Shown here piece after piece: positions 11,050 through 21,859 of a DNA stretch of 64,000 nt (positions are counted from its first letter, which is position 1; the number at the start of each line of letters is the position of its first letter). Source of the DNA: Kingdonia uniflora (Eukaryota; Streptophyta; Magnoliopsida; Ranunculales; Circaeasteraceae); contig JACGCM010001659.1 of the NCBI GenBank assembly GCA_014058105.1, positions 620,001 through 684,000 of the forward strand, read 5' to 3'. Position numbers and translations under genes: made by a program. The notes below the pieces were generated by a model that had not been told where the DNA came from, did not search any database, and worked only from the letters and a program-made list of their open reading frames with translations.

Positions 11050-12345
11050 ACCTCAGCCGGGTCGACAGCAGAGGTGGGTTAAGGTACGACCCGTCAAGGT
11101 AACTGGGAAGGTCGACAACATATTGATATAGATGACCTGCCTTGAGGATGATTTCTAGAGAGCGCTGCAGGGCGAGGCACTTATTGGTGTAGTAACAGTT
11201 ACACTTGTGGTTGGCGCAGTGAGGTTCACCTAGTTTTACCTTGATGGGAAAAGGGATACGCCATATGGGGTTTGCCTGGATCTGTGGTACAAGGGCGCTA
11301 GAGGGACAGTAAGCGTGGGTAAGACCGGCTTTGGTCGCTTCCTGCGAGCTTCAGTATTATTGTCAGTGTGAGGGCATTTGCGGCTCTTAGTCTCCTGGGA
11401 AGGTTGTGATACCATCGAAGAGGGCTATCTGTGAAATTTGTGGGGAAAAAGCGATGCATCAGGTGGTCGGTTGTTGAGTAAAGGCTAAGAGCATTTTTGG
11501 AATTCGAGAATATGGGATTAGGGGTCGCTGTTGTGGTATTTGCTGAGTTTTGGGGCACAAAAATTTGGAGGCACCTCGATAACAATGAGTTTGGGGCAGA
11601 TGGGGTTATTCAGCCGACTTTATGAGTTTGGAGTTGGGCTCGCGTTAACACGGACAACCAGCTGGATTTTGTACTTGAAGTCTTGCTGTGCACAATAAGC
11701 AAGATGAGGGGGATCGAGGGATTCGAGGATGATGAAGTTGAGGGTTCGGTATTTGTTCGGCGCTGCGCTCCCCGAGAAATTCTCGGGCAGGGCGGCGCTT
11801 GGGGTGTCTGGAGGAGCGAAGGGTGGAGTCAGAGGAGTCTTCCGTGGGGTGGATGCCGAGATGGATGGAGCCATTGGGGGAACTGTGGGAGGAGCACCCT
11901 CGGAGCCGATATGGACCAGGGGTACTTCCTGATATGGTAGAGGCCCCAGTCAGGCGCGGACAGACGCACGCGATGGGGCTGGTGCTTGAGATGGTAGGGG
12001 AGCGTCTATAGGCTGTAGTCGCTGCAGCTCTCGGACGGTGTTGCACAATTTATCAATGACGCAGTTTTTTTTGTCGGCATCATCTAAACGGCGATGTCGT
12101 TCGGCTTTAAATTTTTGTCGGTGCTTCTCACGTTCCTGGTGCAGTTGTAATTGGTGTTGCTCCTCGGCTTGAGCAAATTGCTGGGAAAGTAGGGCTAGTT
12201 GGGCGGCCACTCCGACGACGGAGTTGTCGGCATGGGTGGAACTAGAACGGAGGGTGGGAGCCATTGAGAATGATTTGTAGGAGTTGGAAAAGGGAGAAAA
12301 TGAGCAAGGAAGATTGGTAGTGTGGGCAGGCACAGACGTCGCCAA
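11050..12345 (-). pseudogene. Gypsy gag
   Basis: An ATG just inside the 5' LTR (12,345) opens an N-terminal Gln/Glu/His-rich coiled coil (AQAEEQHQLQLHQEREKHRQ). Then comes a proline-rich linker, the retrotransposon gag block (STTDHLMHRFFPTNF, SPLRWYHNLPRR, at about 11,400-11,480), and a degenerate Cys/His cluster with KAGHLYQYV (about 11,080-11,230). Stops: TGA at 11,950-11,952 (CGA-to-TGA type) and near 11,620, plus frameshifts. Gag would form the virus-like particle. Confidence 0.8.
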
Positions 12346-12346
12346 A
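12327..12346 (-). promoter_or_regulatory. Primer-binding-like site (PBS) of the gypsy element
   Basis: Adjacent to the 5' LTR, the minus strand reads TTTGGCGACGTCTGTG. It resembles the TGGCGCCGTCTGTGGG type seen in Tat-like elements, with one central mismatch, and also the site at 27,949 in the smaller element. The cognate tRNA was not verified. Confidence 0.55.
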
Positions 12347-13101
12347 TGTAGGGGCCTAACTTCGTATGGAAGGAAGTCGGCTCTTACACCGCAGGATTTA
12401 TCCTCAATCTAAGGGGTTTAAGTATATAATCTATAACATAAGTAATCTACTGACAATATACTTGCGTGGAGGCCTTGAATGTGACGCTCCACGACCTCTG
12501 ATGAGGATTTTTAAGAGAGTTTATATTACTGTCGAGTAATCGAAGGCTCGAGTATTGTATGTTTTACAGGGTGATCGAATATAAACTGTAAGGGCTCAGG
12601 GGAGAAATTTCGTAACCTCCCCTTGGTTTCCCATCTCTCCTATTTATAGAACATAAGAAAGGCTGAGTCACCAAGATTAGGTGACATTACAAGTGTACTC
12701 TCCGGGTATCCTCCGGATATCGAGCGGGTATCCCAGAGTTGGTATTGACGCCGATAATGTCGGCTCTGTCACTGTGCTCTGATACTGTAGCAGTTGTTGG
12801 GTATGTCACTGTAGCCGTCTGTTGGTTCTGTCACTGTAGCTAACAGGACTGACAACAACGTCATTCTTATCCGATGAGTTGTCTGTCTTGTCACACTTTG
12901 ACCATGTACGGATATGGTCGAAGTATTTTTTATGTTGATGTGGAGTTCGTCTTCGAGGCTTGTTCAGAGTCGAGGCTTCGTCTTCCGATAATCTTTGGAA
13001 GGCTTGTTTATAGATTGAGTAGGATTCAAGATGTTCGAGTAGGCGTCGAGGTAGCCTTCGAGTGTTTGACTGGGGTAGAAGGCTGCGAGTAGGCTACTAC
13101 A
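12347..13101 (-). repeat. 5' LTR of the gypsy element
   Basis: 755 bp, 36 bp longer than its partner. The extra length is mainly a duplicated ~26-bp unit containing TGTCACTGTAGC (about 12,797-12,840) and an extra copy of a GGTATC-like decamer near 12,705. A minus-strand TATA box lies at 12,641-12,650. Confidence 0.92.
12641..12650 (-). promoter_or_regulatory. TATA box in the 5' LTR
   Basis: The minus strand reads TCTATAAATAGGAGAGATGG, a strong plant TATA context that agrees with the gag-pol direction. The same site is present in the 3' LTR. Confidence 0.7.
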
Positions 13102-13131
13102 GTTGACACGTTTATATGCCACAAAATGCTA

Positions 13132-13401
13132 TTACAAAATGTTCGGTGCCACAAAATGTAATATCCAGCATTTTATATGCTGAGACCTTAAAGAACGAGG
13201 GATTTTAAATTCTGGATCAAGTCCCATGGTGATTGTACGAGACCAAGTCCCATAATTATCACCTGAAAGAATGAGGGATACCAGTAACGTTATCGAGTTG
13301 TCAGAATGATGGATTGAAAAAGGGTCGATGATAGAGCTTTGAGAGAAGATTAAAGATTTGGCCATGGTTAATTCTTGAGTTGAAGAAGAAGCGTTGGGCA
13401 T
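13132..13401 (-). pseudogene. Ty1/copia gag N-terminal fragment
   Basis: An 89-aa minus-strand ORF contains DPFSIHHSDN, then LVSLILSGDNYGTWSRTI. This is the signature of the copia-type gag N-terminal domain. Upstream on the minus strand a TGGTATCA (about 13,462-13,469) resembles an initiator-Met-tRNA primer site, so part of an old 5' LTR probably lies at about 13,470-13,950. The rest of the element is missing. Confidence 0.7.
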
Positions 13402-14942
13402 GGTGGATTACAGAGAAGATGATGAAGTGTTAATCATGGTGATGCGATATTAGGTTTCAATATGATACCATATAAACTTTACAACACAATTATTGTTGGC
13501 TTCTTAAATGAAGACCTAGAAGAAGAAGGGAGTTTATTTATAGATGAGTTCATGAGATACAAGGAAATAAATTAAAGGATCTTTACAAAGGGGAATATAT
13601 AATCCTAATAATATATTTATACCTAATGAAAATATATTATCTTATATATATCGAGGATATTTAAAATATTTGCAGGATCTTGAAATCTTCTGTGATATTT
13701 ATCAAGAATCTTTGTAATCTTGAGCAAATATCTTTGTAATCTTTAATAATAACTAATAATTCAATTTTAGGATATGTGTTTAAGTGTTCTTATTTCTTAT
13801 GGATGTGTTTGTGACTGCGTGATGAAGAATTGTGAATCTCATTCTACTTAATAAATTTAAATTATACCTAAAAAAAACTTAAACATTATCTTGAGTCTAA
13901 AAGCGAAAAACATAAATACACAATGTTTTCACGATCTCGTTAACACTCCCATTTCTTTTACTAAATTATCTACCACCAATAGCTTATAGTCTCCTTTGCC
14001 AAGAATATAAATACATGTTGCCATGTCTTTATGGATTAGTTATGGTGTACGTGTTTACACAATTAAGTTACGAGCAAATACGGAAACGAATTCAAATCGA
14101 TTGAATATGTATAACAAATTTTTTGAAGTGAATACTTCCTTAAATATAAAATTGGACCTAAAACAAAAATTTAACATTATATTAGTCTAAAAACTAAAAA
14201 TTATTTACACAATTGATTTTAAAAGAAAAATAATCCTTTAGAGATTCAATAGGAACGCGCAATAGAGTGTGCCCTGAATGATCGCCATCTAAGAAATAAC
14301 AAACCAAAAGTTCAAAAGATAACATAATGGAGTTAAGAAATGAAGAATATACGTTCATGGTCGATGAAGTGTATGTTGCTTACAGACATAAGACCTGCAA
14401 AAACTGAAAGACATGAAAGTGTTAGTTAGGTAAAAAAATTGCTTTGGAAATAGTGAATAACACAAAAAACAAAGAATGTCTTACTTTATGCAACCCGACT
14501 GGATGCCAATAAAATATGAGGGCCGACTTCCAACCGCTTTTATACTTTCCTTACAATTTGTAGAACTTATTTTTGGATCTGCATTGTCCAAAACACAAGC
14601 ATAAGTTATCAAAATTATAGGCCTAGTCGTTACAAAAAAAATTATAATACCTTTACCAATATAATGTCTATATTTCATTCTGTAATATTTAAGTTCCTCA
14701 TCACAGAAATGCAAGCCGAAAAGGCCACAAAACAATTTATTAAACAATATTTATGAAATTTTCAATATATTATTGTGTTTAATTATAGCCCCAGTTATAG
14801 GCTCCACTCCTTAAATACGATGGTAGCTGACTTTTTTATGGTCATTTACTGAAATGTGTAAAACCCATGTCTTATGAATATCACACCGTCCCTATTATGT
14901 TTTATCAATTGCCTATTAATTAGATTTAAGTGGTCAAAAATA
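13402..14942. other. AT-rich intergenic DNA with possible old copia LTR
   Basis: Nearest the gag scrap it may be LTR-derived: TGTTAACGAGATCG on the minus strand near 13,947 is a candidate LTR start with no partner in the window. An 88-codon minus ORF at 14,481-14,747 has no recognised domain. No other genes seen. Confidence 0.4.
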
Positions 14943-15688
14943 TGTTGGAATTGTTTTAACTTCAAAATATGGTTTTAAAATGTTTTATCCCGCATTGGAA
15001 ATAAAAAGTAATTTCTATTAGTTTTTATATCTTTATTGCTTAGTTGGATTTAAAATCTACTCTAGGAGTGTGTGCACTCTAGCGAGATGTTTCGCATCGA
15101 GCGCGACTCGCGCACGCGCGCGCGTGGGAAAATGGGCGTTTGAGGCGCATTTAGGTGTTTTTGGCATTTTATTAAGCGCACTTAGCACTTTGCACGCTTG
15201 CCGCGGTCGTGGGGTGTGGGCTTAGTGGGCTTGGGTCTGGAACAAACCTCTTGGACTTTTATGTCTGTTAGAGTCTGTAACTGGTTGTATCTTTATTGAG
15301 GATTAAGTGTGACTTATTAATACTTATGTATTAATTAAGCAGTTTTAGAACTAGACAGTTTTTAGACTCTTATTTATAAAGTTCTTTTATGTGAGTAAGA
15401 CACAGAGAAAAATAAACAGTTCTTTTTCTTTCTCAATTTCTTTCTTTTCGTTTTATTTGGGCAATGAGGAAAGGTGAAACAAACTTGATCACTCTGTGCG
15501 GTACAAGCACATTGTGATAGAACGGGTCTAGCTTGGTTGAATCCCGGAAATAGTGCTGCTGAGTTCTCTTGCACCTTTGGAGAGGCTTCGACTATCTTCA
15601 AGAAGCGTTTGCGCGCGTCCTTGCTTGGTTCGGTAATTGTTTTCTTTTGGTGAAGATTAGTTATTTAATTTTTTGAATTTTCCCAATA
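14943..15688 (+). repeat. 5' LTR of the copia element
   Basis: 746 bp, closely matching 20,204-20,939. The last bases are CCCAATA, where the partner has the canonical CCCAACA complementary to the TGTTGG start. It contains a CG-rich alternating stretch at 15,107-15,125 that is shorter in the 3' copy. Confidence 0.93.
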
Positions 15689-15698
15689 ATTTTAAGAT

Positions 15699-16620
15699 AT
15701 GTCAAACAATTTGGCCTCTGAATTTAACTTCTTGGCTATTGTACCAACCAATTCGATGGGATTATTTTCAAATGACTCAACCAGTTTTGATGGAAAGAAT
15801 TTTTATCGCTAGGAGGATAAGATGGTGTTTTAACTGAGACAACTCAAAATTTATTATGTTCTTTCTGATATTTGTCCCACTACACCTGCTGAAACTATGT
15901 CTGATGCTGCTAAAAAGGCGCTAGAGAAAATTTAGAAATGGAAAGATGATGACTATTTGTGTCGTCACCATATTCTGAATTCTCTTACTGATGCTCTATA
16001 TAATTAGTTTAAGAAAAAGACCAACAATGCAAAAGACTTATGGGAAGGTATTAATACTGTGTATGTTGTTGATGAAGCTAGCACCAAAAAGTTTTAAGTC
16101 AGTAACTACATAGACTATGTTTTGGTTGATTCTAAACCGATTTTGGAGCAGGTACAAGAATTTCAAGTTTTTGCTGACTCAATTGTTTCTGCTGGGATGA
16201 AAATTGATGCAAATTTTCATGTGAGTGTAATTATTTCCAAGTTGCCTCTTGCTTGGAAAGATTATAAAAAAAATGATGCACAAGAAAGAGGACATCACTC
16301 TGGATGATCTTCTTTATCATCTACGGGTTGAAGTAGAATCTCGTAATCGTGAAAAGGTAACTGAAAAGACTAATGATGGTGCTGTAAAAGCACATGTTGA
16401 ATCTGTAGGTCCAAAGAAGGCTGAAGGGCAAAAGAAATATCCAAAGAATAATTTCAAACCAATAAAGAAAGACTTCAAGAAGAAGCCAGGAACCAAACAA
16501 AATGGAGACAAACATAAATCTTATTGCTATGTATGTGGCAAGCCTGGCCATTTTGCAAGAGATTGTCGTTTTAGAAAGGGCAAACATCATGAAGAAGACA
16601 AATTAATTGTGATGGTGTCT
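15699..16620 (+). pseudogene. Copia gag
   Basis: The ATG at 15,699 begins 10 bp after the LTR. The reading contains SFDGKNFYR, DDYLCRHHILNSLTD and DSKPILEQVQEFQVF, typical of copia gag. Five in-frame stops fall between 15,800 and 16,110. A one-base slip in an A-run near 16,265 moves into the frame that carries the zinc knuckle CYVCGKPGHFARDC (about 16,528-16,569). Confidence 0.9.
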
Positions 16621-17090
16621 GAAGTAAATATGGTTAGAGGAGAAGTGGATTGGTGGATCGATTCGGGTGCAGCAAAACATATCTGTTGTGACAAGAATAT
16701 GTTCCTGACTTATAAACCTGTGGGGGATGGGATGCACATCTACATGGGTAATTCTTCAACTTCCAAGATCGTTGGTAAGGGTTCAGTAGATCTCAAATTC
16801 ACATCTGGGAAGACCGTCACCTTAACTGAAGTTTATCACGTTCTGGAGATTCGCAAGAACTTAGTTTTAGTCAGCCTCTTCAGTTCTCATGGTTTCAAAA
16901 TTGTGTTTGAATCTGACAAAATGATCCTTACAAAAAATGGCAATTTTGTGGGTAAGGGTTATTCTGTTTCTGGAATGTTTAAATTGAATGTAATGAATAA
17001 ATCTGTTTCTGCATATATTCTTAAGTCCTCTGAATTGTGGTATGGTTGATTGGGCCACGTAAACTATAAATCGATTCAATCGATGGCAAG
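16621..17090 (+). pseudogene. Copia protease and pre-integrase segment
   Basis: Continues in the frame of 16,249-17,049. The aspartic protease catalytic DSGAAKHIC is followed by IYMGNSSTSKIVGKG and a GMFKLNV block, and SSELWYG begins the GAG-pre-integrase domain. There TGA (17,047-17,049) replaces the expected Arg codon of LWYGRLGH. Confidence 0.85.
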
Positions 17091-17990
17091 TAAGGATTAA
17101 TTCTAAAACACAATCAGACTCAGGAAAAATGCATAATATGCAGTAAATGTAAAGTTACTAGAACCTCTTTTAGATCTGTTGAGAGATCATCAAAGGTTTT
17201 AGATCTTGACATTCAAACATCTGTGAGATGATGGATGTTCTGTCCAAAAATGGAAAGAGATATTTCATTACATTCATTGACGACGCTTCAAGATACACTT
17301 ACGTTTTTCTTTTAAGGACTAATGATGAAGCCTTTGACAAGTTTAAAACGTACAAAGCTGAAGTCGAAAACTTTCACAATTGCAAGATAAAGACTCTTAG
17401 GACCGATAGAGGGGGAGAGTACACATTCACGGGTTTGCAAGAATTTTGTAAAGTTGAAGGGGTGCACCATCAAATGTCTGCTCCTTGGACACCAGAACAG
17501 AACGACATTGCGGAACGGAAGAATAAAACTATTACAGAAATGGTTAATTCCATGCTTATCAGTTCGGGTGCTCCATCTAATCTATGGGGCAAAGTTCTTC
17601 TTTCGTCGTGTCATATTTTGAATCAGGTTCCTCATAAAGTAATTGGAAAGACTCCTTATGAAGTATGGAAAGGGAGAAAGCCAAACTTGAATTATCTCAA
17701 AGTCTGGGGATGCTTAGCTCAAGTCAAGTTACCACATGTTCAGTTTTTGAAAGTTGGACCGCGAGGGTTGGATGGCGTCTTTGTTGGTTATTCTGTGAGT
17801 AGCAAGGCTTACAAATTTCTAAATTTGGAATCTCCAGTTCCTTATTCTGTTATTGAGTCAACAAATGCTGATTTCTTTGAGAACATCTTTCCGCTTAAGA
17901 AGGATAAGGAAACTGTGGGGGTTGAGTGTTCGAGTTCACACAAGAGATGCAATGCAACTGTTGTACCGGTGAAACCTCGTAGAAGTGTTA
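17091..17990 (+). pseudogene. Copia integrase
   Basis: The catalytic core is readable: TLRTDRGGEY (second Asp) and NDIAERKNKTI (catalytic Glu). The first catalytic Asp is replaced by Asn (HSNICEMMDV, codon 17,216-17,218), with a one-base loss just before. PYEVWKGRKPNLNYLKVWGC is the usual C-terminal copia block. The HHCC region upstream is broken by stops and frameshifts. Confidence 0.9.
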
Positions 17991-19188
17991 GACCTAACAT
18001 ACCTAAAAACTTTGGTCCTGATTATGTTCTCATGGCAGAAAAGGATCTTAGTACTTATTCTGAGGCAATGAGTTCGAATGATGCAATATTCTGGAAGGAA
18101 GCAGTTGATGATGAGATTCACTCTATAATGTCTAACAATACATGGACATTAGTGGATCTACCTCCGGGGAGCAAACCGATTAGATGTAAGTGGATATTCA
18201 AGAGGAAACTTAGACCCGTCTGTTCAATTGATAAGTACAAGGCTCGTTTGCTGGCAAAAGAATACAAGCAACGAGAGGGTTATGATTTCTTTGATACGTA
18301 TGCACCTGTGGCAAGAATCTCCACAATAAGACTAATGATAGCTATTGCATCATTGAACAATCTTGTCATACATCAGATGGATGTAAAGACCGCTTTTTTG
18401 AATGGAGATCTTGACGAAGAAATTTATATGGCTCAGCCAGAGGGTTTATTCTGGATAATAATAAGAAAAAGGTATGTAAGCTGATCAAATCTCTTTATGG
18501 ACTAAAACAACTCCTAAGCAGTGGCATGACAAGTTCAGAACAGTGTTGATTGCTGATAGTTTTAATGTTAATGGTGGTGATATGTGTCTATAACAAGTTT
18601 AATGGAAACAGTGGAGTCATTATATGTCTTTATGTCGATGACATGCTTATCATTGGAACCGACAATGACCAAGTCATAAATGCGAAGAATTTCTTGTCTT
18701 CAAAGTTTAATATTAAGGATCTTGGCGAGGCTGATGTAATTCTGGGAATTGAAATTATTAGGAGAAACAATGGAATAGCTCTTACACAATCCAAATACAT
18801 CGAGAAGGTTCTGCGAAGATTTAATCAATATGAGTCTAAATCTTCTCCTACTCCATTTGATCAAAGTATAAAGTTACAGAAGAATGCAGGTAAACCTATT
18901 GCTCAACTTGAGTACTCCCAAATTATTGGTAGTTTAATGTATGATATGCATTGTACAAGACCCGATCTTGCATATGCAGTTGGCAAATTGAGCAGGTACA
19001 CAAGTAACCCAGGTAAGGAGCATTGGGATGCACTCTACAAAGTTTTAAGGTACCTTAAGGGTACAATGGGTTATGAGATACATTATGGGAGACATCCAGC
19101 TATACTTGAAGGATACTGTGATGCGACTTGGAACTCGGATCTAGACGAGTCAAAATCGGTTACTGCATGGATATTTTTCCTTAGCTAG
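17991..19188 (+). pseudogene. Copia reverse transcriptase
   Basis: Blocks are WKEAVDDEIHSIMSNNTW, KWIFKRKL, YKARLLAKEYKQREGYDF, TYAPVARISTIR and QMDVKTAFLNGDL. A lost T near 18,446 (EGLFW for EGFILD) shifts the frame. It resumes as CLYVDDMLIIGT with the catalytic YVDD at 18,631-18,642, followed by DLGEADVILGIEI and the TRPDLAYAVGKLSRY block. Confidence 0.92.
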
Positions 19189-19582
19189 AGGTGCGATCTC
19201 CTGGAGATCCAAAAAGTGAACATGCATAACTTATTCCTCTATGGAATCGAAGTTCATTAGTCTATCTTCTGCGGAAGAAGAGGCCGAGTGGCTGAAATCA
19301 GTGTTGTTTGATATTCCCATCTGGAAAAAGCCTGTGCCGGCAATCACAATCTATTGTGATAATCAGGCTGTATTACTGCGAGCATACAACGAGACTTATA
19401 ATGGGAAATCAAGACAGAGTCGTCTGAAACATAATCATGTCAGGGGGATTATTAAGAACGGAGTCATGAGCGTTCAATGTGTGAAGTCCAAAGAAAATTT
19501 GGCAGATCCTCTATCAAAAGGCCTTGGGAGAGACATGATTAGTTCGACATCGAGGGAAATGGGATTGAAAGTCTATACATAG
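19100..19582 (+). pseudogene. Copia RNase H
   Basis: GYCDATWNSDLDESKSVTAW is followed by a stop and shift near 19,186. It then continues MESKFISLSSAEEEAEWL, IYCDNQAVL and KENLADPLSKGL, ending in TAG at 19,580-19,582. The acidic catalytic positions are still visible. Confidence 0.85.
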
Positions 19583-20188
19583 TTTCTCCGAGTAGAAACC
19601 CAGCCTGTAGAGGTTCAATGGGAAAATAAACTCGTGAGTTAACAATTTGTAGTAAACACTTCTTTTTATATAAAATCTTATTCCTATGGTTCTAGTGTTT
19701 TTTATTCTGTAAAACGTGTAAGGCTGGGATTGTTCTCTTAATGAGTTTAAAAGATCCATTTGGATTGGAGTGTTTACAGATCACTCTTGGTAAACTCACA
19801 TCTCTAAGTGTGGAATCTAGTCAGTTCCTATGAGATGACAGACTGTCTCTAGAGCACTTAGTAGAAAGGGATTAAGCACGGACTTTAAAGTGCTGAGCTC
19901 AAAAGTTATTTGTTTCTTTGAAAATTATCTGTGTATGACATGTCATGTTTATCAAATAAAATTATTAATTCAAGGCTTAAGTCCACTAATATTTTCTGTC
20001 AATTTTAGTTCAAGGGCACTCCACTAACTTTTGACACGATAATCTTAGACATGTTTTACAATGTATAGGTTCCAGTCCTCAAGACACCTAAACATATGCA
20101 CATAATTTGCCTTTATGCCCAAAGTTTTATTTATTTGTTTTGTTTTATTTAAATTTGTGAGGGAATTATGTTTGTTATTTTTAAATTA

Positions 20189-20203
20189 AAACAAGTGGGG
20201 GAT
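20189..20203 (+). promoter_or_regulatory. Polypurine tract of the copia element
   Basis: AAACAAGTGGGGGAT directly precedes the 3' LTR start TGTTGG, a standard copia PPT form. Confidence 0.8.
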
Positions 20204-20939
20204 TGTTGGAATTGTTTTAACTTCAAAATATGGCTTTAAAATGTTTTATCCCACATTGGAAATAAAAAGTAATTCCTATTAGTTTTTATATTTTTATTGC
20301 TTAGTTGGATTTAAAATCTACTCTAGGAGTGTGTGCACTCTAGCGAGATGCTTCGCATCGAGCGCGACTCGCGCACGCGTGGGTGAATGGGCGTTTGAGG
20401 CACATTTAGGCGCTTTTTGGTATTTTATTAGATGCACTTTGCACTTTGCACGCTTTCCGCGGTCGTGGGGCGTGGGCTTGGGTCTGGAACAGACAACCTC
20501 TTGGACTTATATGTCTGTTAGAGTCTGTAACTGGTTGTATCTTTATTGGGGATTAAGTATGACTTATTAATACTTATGTATTAATTAAGCAGTTTTAGAA
20601 CTAGACAGTTTTTAGACTCTTATTTATAGAGTTATCTTATGTGAGTAAGACACAGAGAAAAACAAACAGTTCTTTTTCTTTATCAATTTCTTTCTTTTCA
20701 TTTTATTTGGGCAATGAGGAAAGATGAAACAAACTTGATCACTCTGAGCAGTGCAAGCACATTGTGATAGAACGGGTCTAGCTTGGTTGAATCCCGGAGA
20801 TAGTGCTGTTGAGTTCTCTTGCACCTTTGGAGAGGCTTCGACTATCTTCAATAAGCGCTTGCGCGCCTCCTTGCTTGGTTCGGTAATTGTTTTTTTTTTG
20901 GTGAAGATTAGTTATTTAATTTTTTGAATTTTCCCAACA
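20204..20939 (+). repeat. 3' LTR of the copia element
   Basis: 736 bp, ends TGTTGG...CCAACA, matching the 5' LTR with scattered substitutions and small indels. Confidence 0.93.
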
Positions 20940-20944
20940 AAATA

Positions 20945-21440
20945 AACCTTAATCATTTATATTATTGTTAACTTGTCACCGAAGATCTACACAAATCTCT
21001 TATTGGTAATCCTGGCATTAGCAGGTTTAGAATTTGGGGTATCACAGTTGTCATGTGTTTGGGTATATATGCTGAAAATGTTATATTTAAGCAGTGTTAT
21101 TTGCTGAATGTGCAGCTATTGTAGTAGCAAAGGAGGTATATAAAAGACAAATAGAGTAAACTATGGAATTTTTTTATGATCCTAGCTATAGTAGCAGCAA
21201 AGGAATTATACAAAAGAGGATGGAGCAAACTATGGAGTTTTGTCTCATTCAAGCTATGTTATTCATGCAAGCATCTCAGATTGTGTTTGTTGATAACTAA
21301 GTAACATTGACACTGAAAAACATGTCGATGTCGAACACGCCGGTTTCAAAATAAGTGAAAACTCGGTCAAGGCACAACCATTACTCATGTAGATTGCACT
21401 TTATTCACATTTTTTTTTACTGATTCTATACATTTATGAT
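20945..21440. other. AT-rich intergenic DNA
   Basis: No gene seen. A ~60-bp unit containing GTAG(T/C)AGCAAAGGA occurs twice (about 21,121 and 21,192), a small local duplication. Confidence 0.4.
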
Positions 21441-21610
21441 ACTATAGGGTTGGGCCGCTAGTTTGGGAGGAAGAGGGGATGACCAAAAATGAGGCTATCC
21501 CACACACACAAAAATGCACCGCAAGAGTAAGGGATCGAACCCTTGACCTTGAGATTAAAGTAAAATCATTCAGACCTATTGTGAAACTACCATACATGAT
21601 ATAAACATAT
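21440..21610 (-). repeat. Possible SINE or tRNA-derived repeat
   Basis: The minus strand contains GGGTTCGATCCC (about 21,528-21,541), which fits the RNA polymerase III B-box consensus GGTTCGANNCC. A convincing A box at the expected upstream distance was not found, and there is no cloverleaf, so it is not a tRNA gene. Weak call. Confidence 0.25.
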
Positions 21611-21859
21611 ATTAAATACACAAAATAAAAAATAAAAAAAATTTATTCTTCCTCATCTTTCTTTGTAAGTGCTTTGTTTATATATATATATGGGATTTTT
21701 AAGAGGAGAAAATACTTAAAACTTGGACTTAAACTTAACCAAATGAACAAATGGGTCATCAGTCCCTTTGAATAGCCAGACTTGTGGATTTGAAACCCTT
21801 TGAAGTCCAAAGAGTGTTATCCACATGTAGTCCTTGATGTGGTTGGAGACGTCTGGTGA

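Larger units (their letters stand above)
2035..13101 (-). mobile_element. Full-length Ty3/gypsy (Tat-like) LTR retrotransposon, integrase-less
   Basis: Two long terminal repeats (2,035-2,753 and 12,347-13,101) both begin TGTAG and end CTACA. They are flanked by a perfect 5-bp target duplication GTTGA (2,030-2,034 and 13,102-13,106). Gag, protease, RT and RNase H read on the minus strand, so the right repeat is the 5' LTR. A primer-binding-like site and a polypurine tract lie just inside the repeats in the matching polarity. The extra antisense genes, internal tandem repeats and PBS type fit the Tat/Ogre branch of gypsy elements. No integrase is found between RNase H (ending near 8,745) and the 3' LTR. 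I counted about 17 differences in the first ~205 aligned LTR bases, so the insertion is not recent. All coding regions carry stops. Confidence 0.9.
14943..20939 (+). mobile_element. Full-length Ty1/copia LTR retrotransposon, decayed
   Basis: LTRs at 14,943-15,688 and 20,204-20,939 start TGTTGG and end CCCAA(C/T)A. The target duplication AAATA is perfect (14,938-14,942 and 20,940-20,944). The internal order gag, protease, integrase, RT, RNase H is the copia order. A polypurine tract precedes the 3' LTR. Gag has at least five stops, and frameshifts break gag, integrase, RT and RNase H. Confidence 0.95.

Noticed and set aside
11645..12046. Alternative gag-strand ORF rich in Ser/Pro/Arg
   Set aside because: Out of frame with the recognisable gag blocks; a frame shadow of the proline-rich linker.
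21528..21541. tRNA gene
   Set aside because: Only a B-box-like sequence is present; no cloverleaf arms or A box could be drawn.
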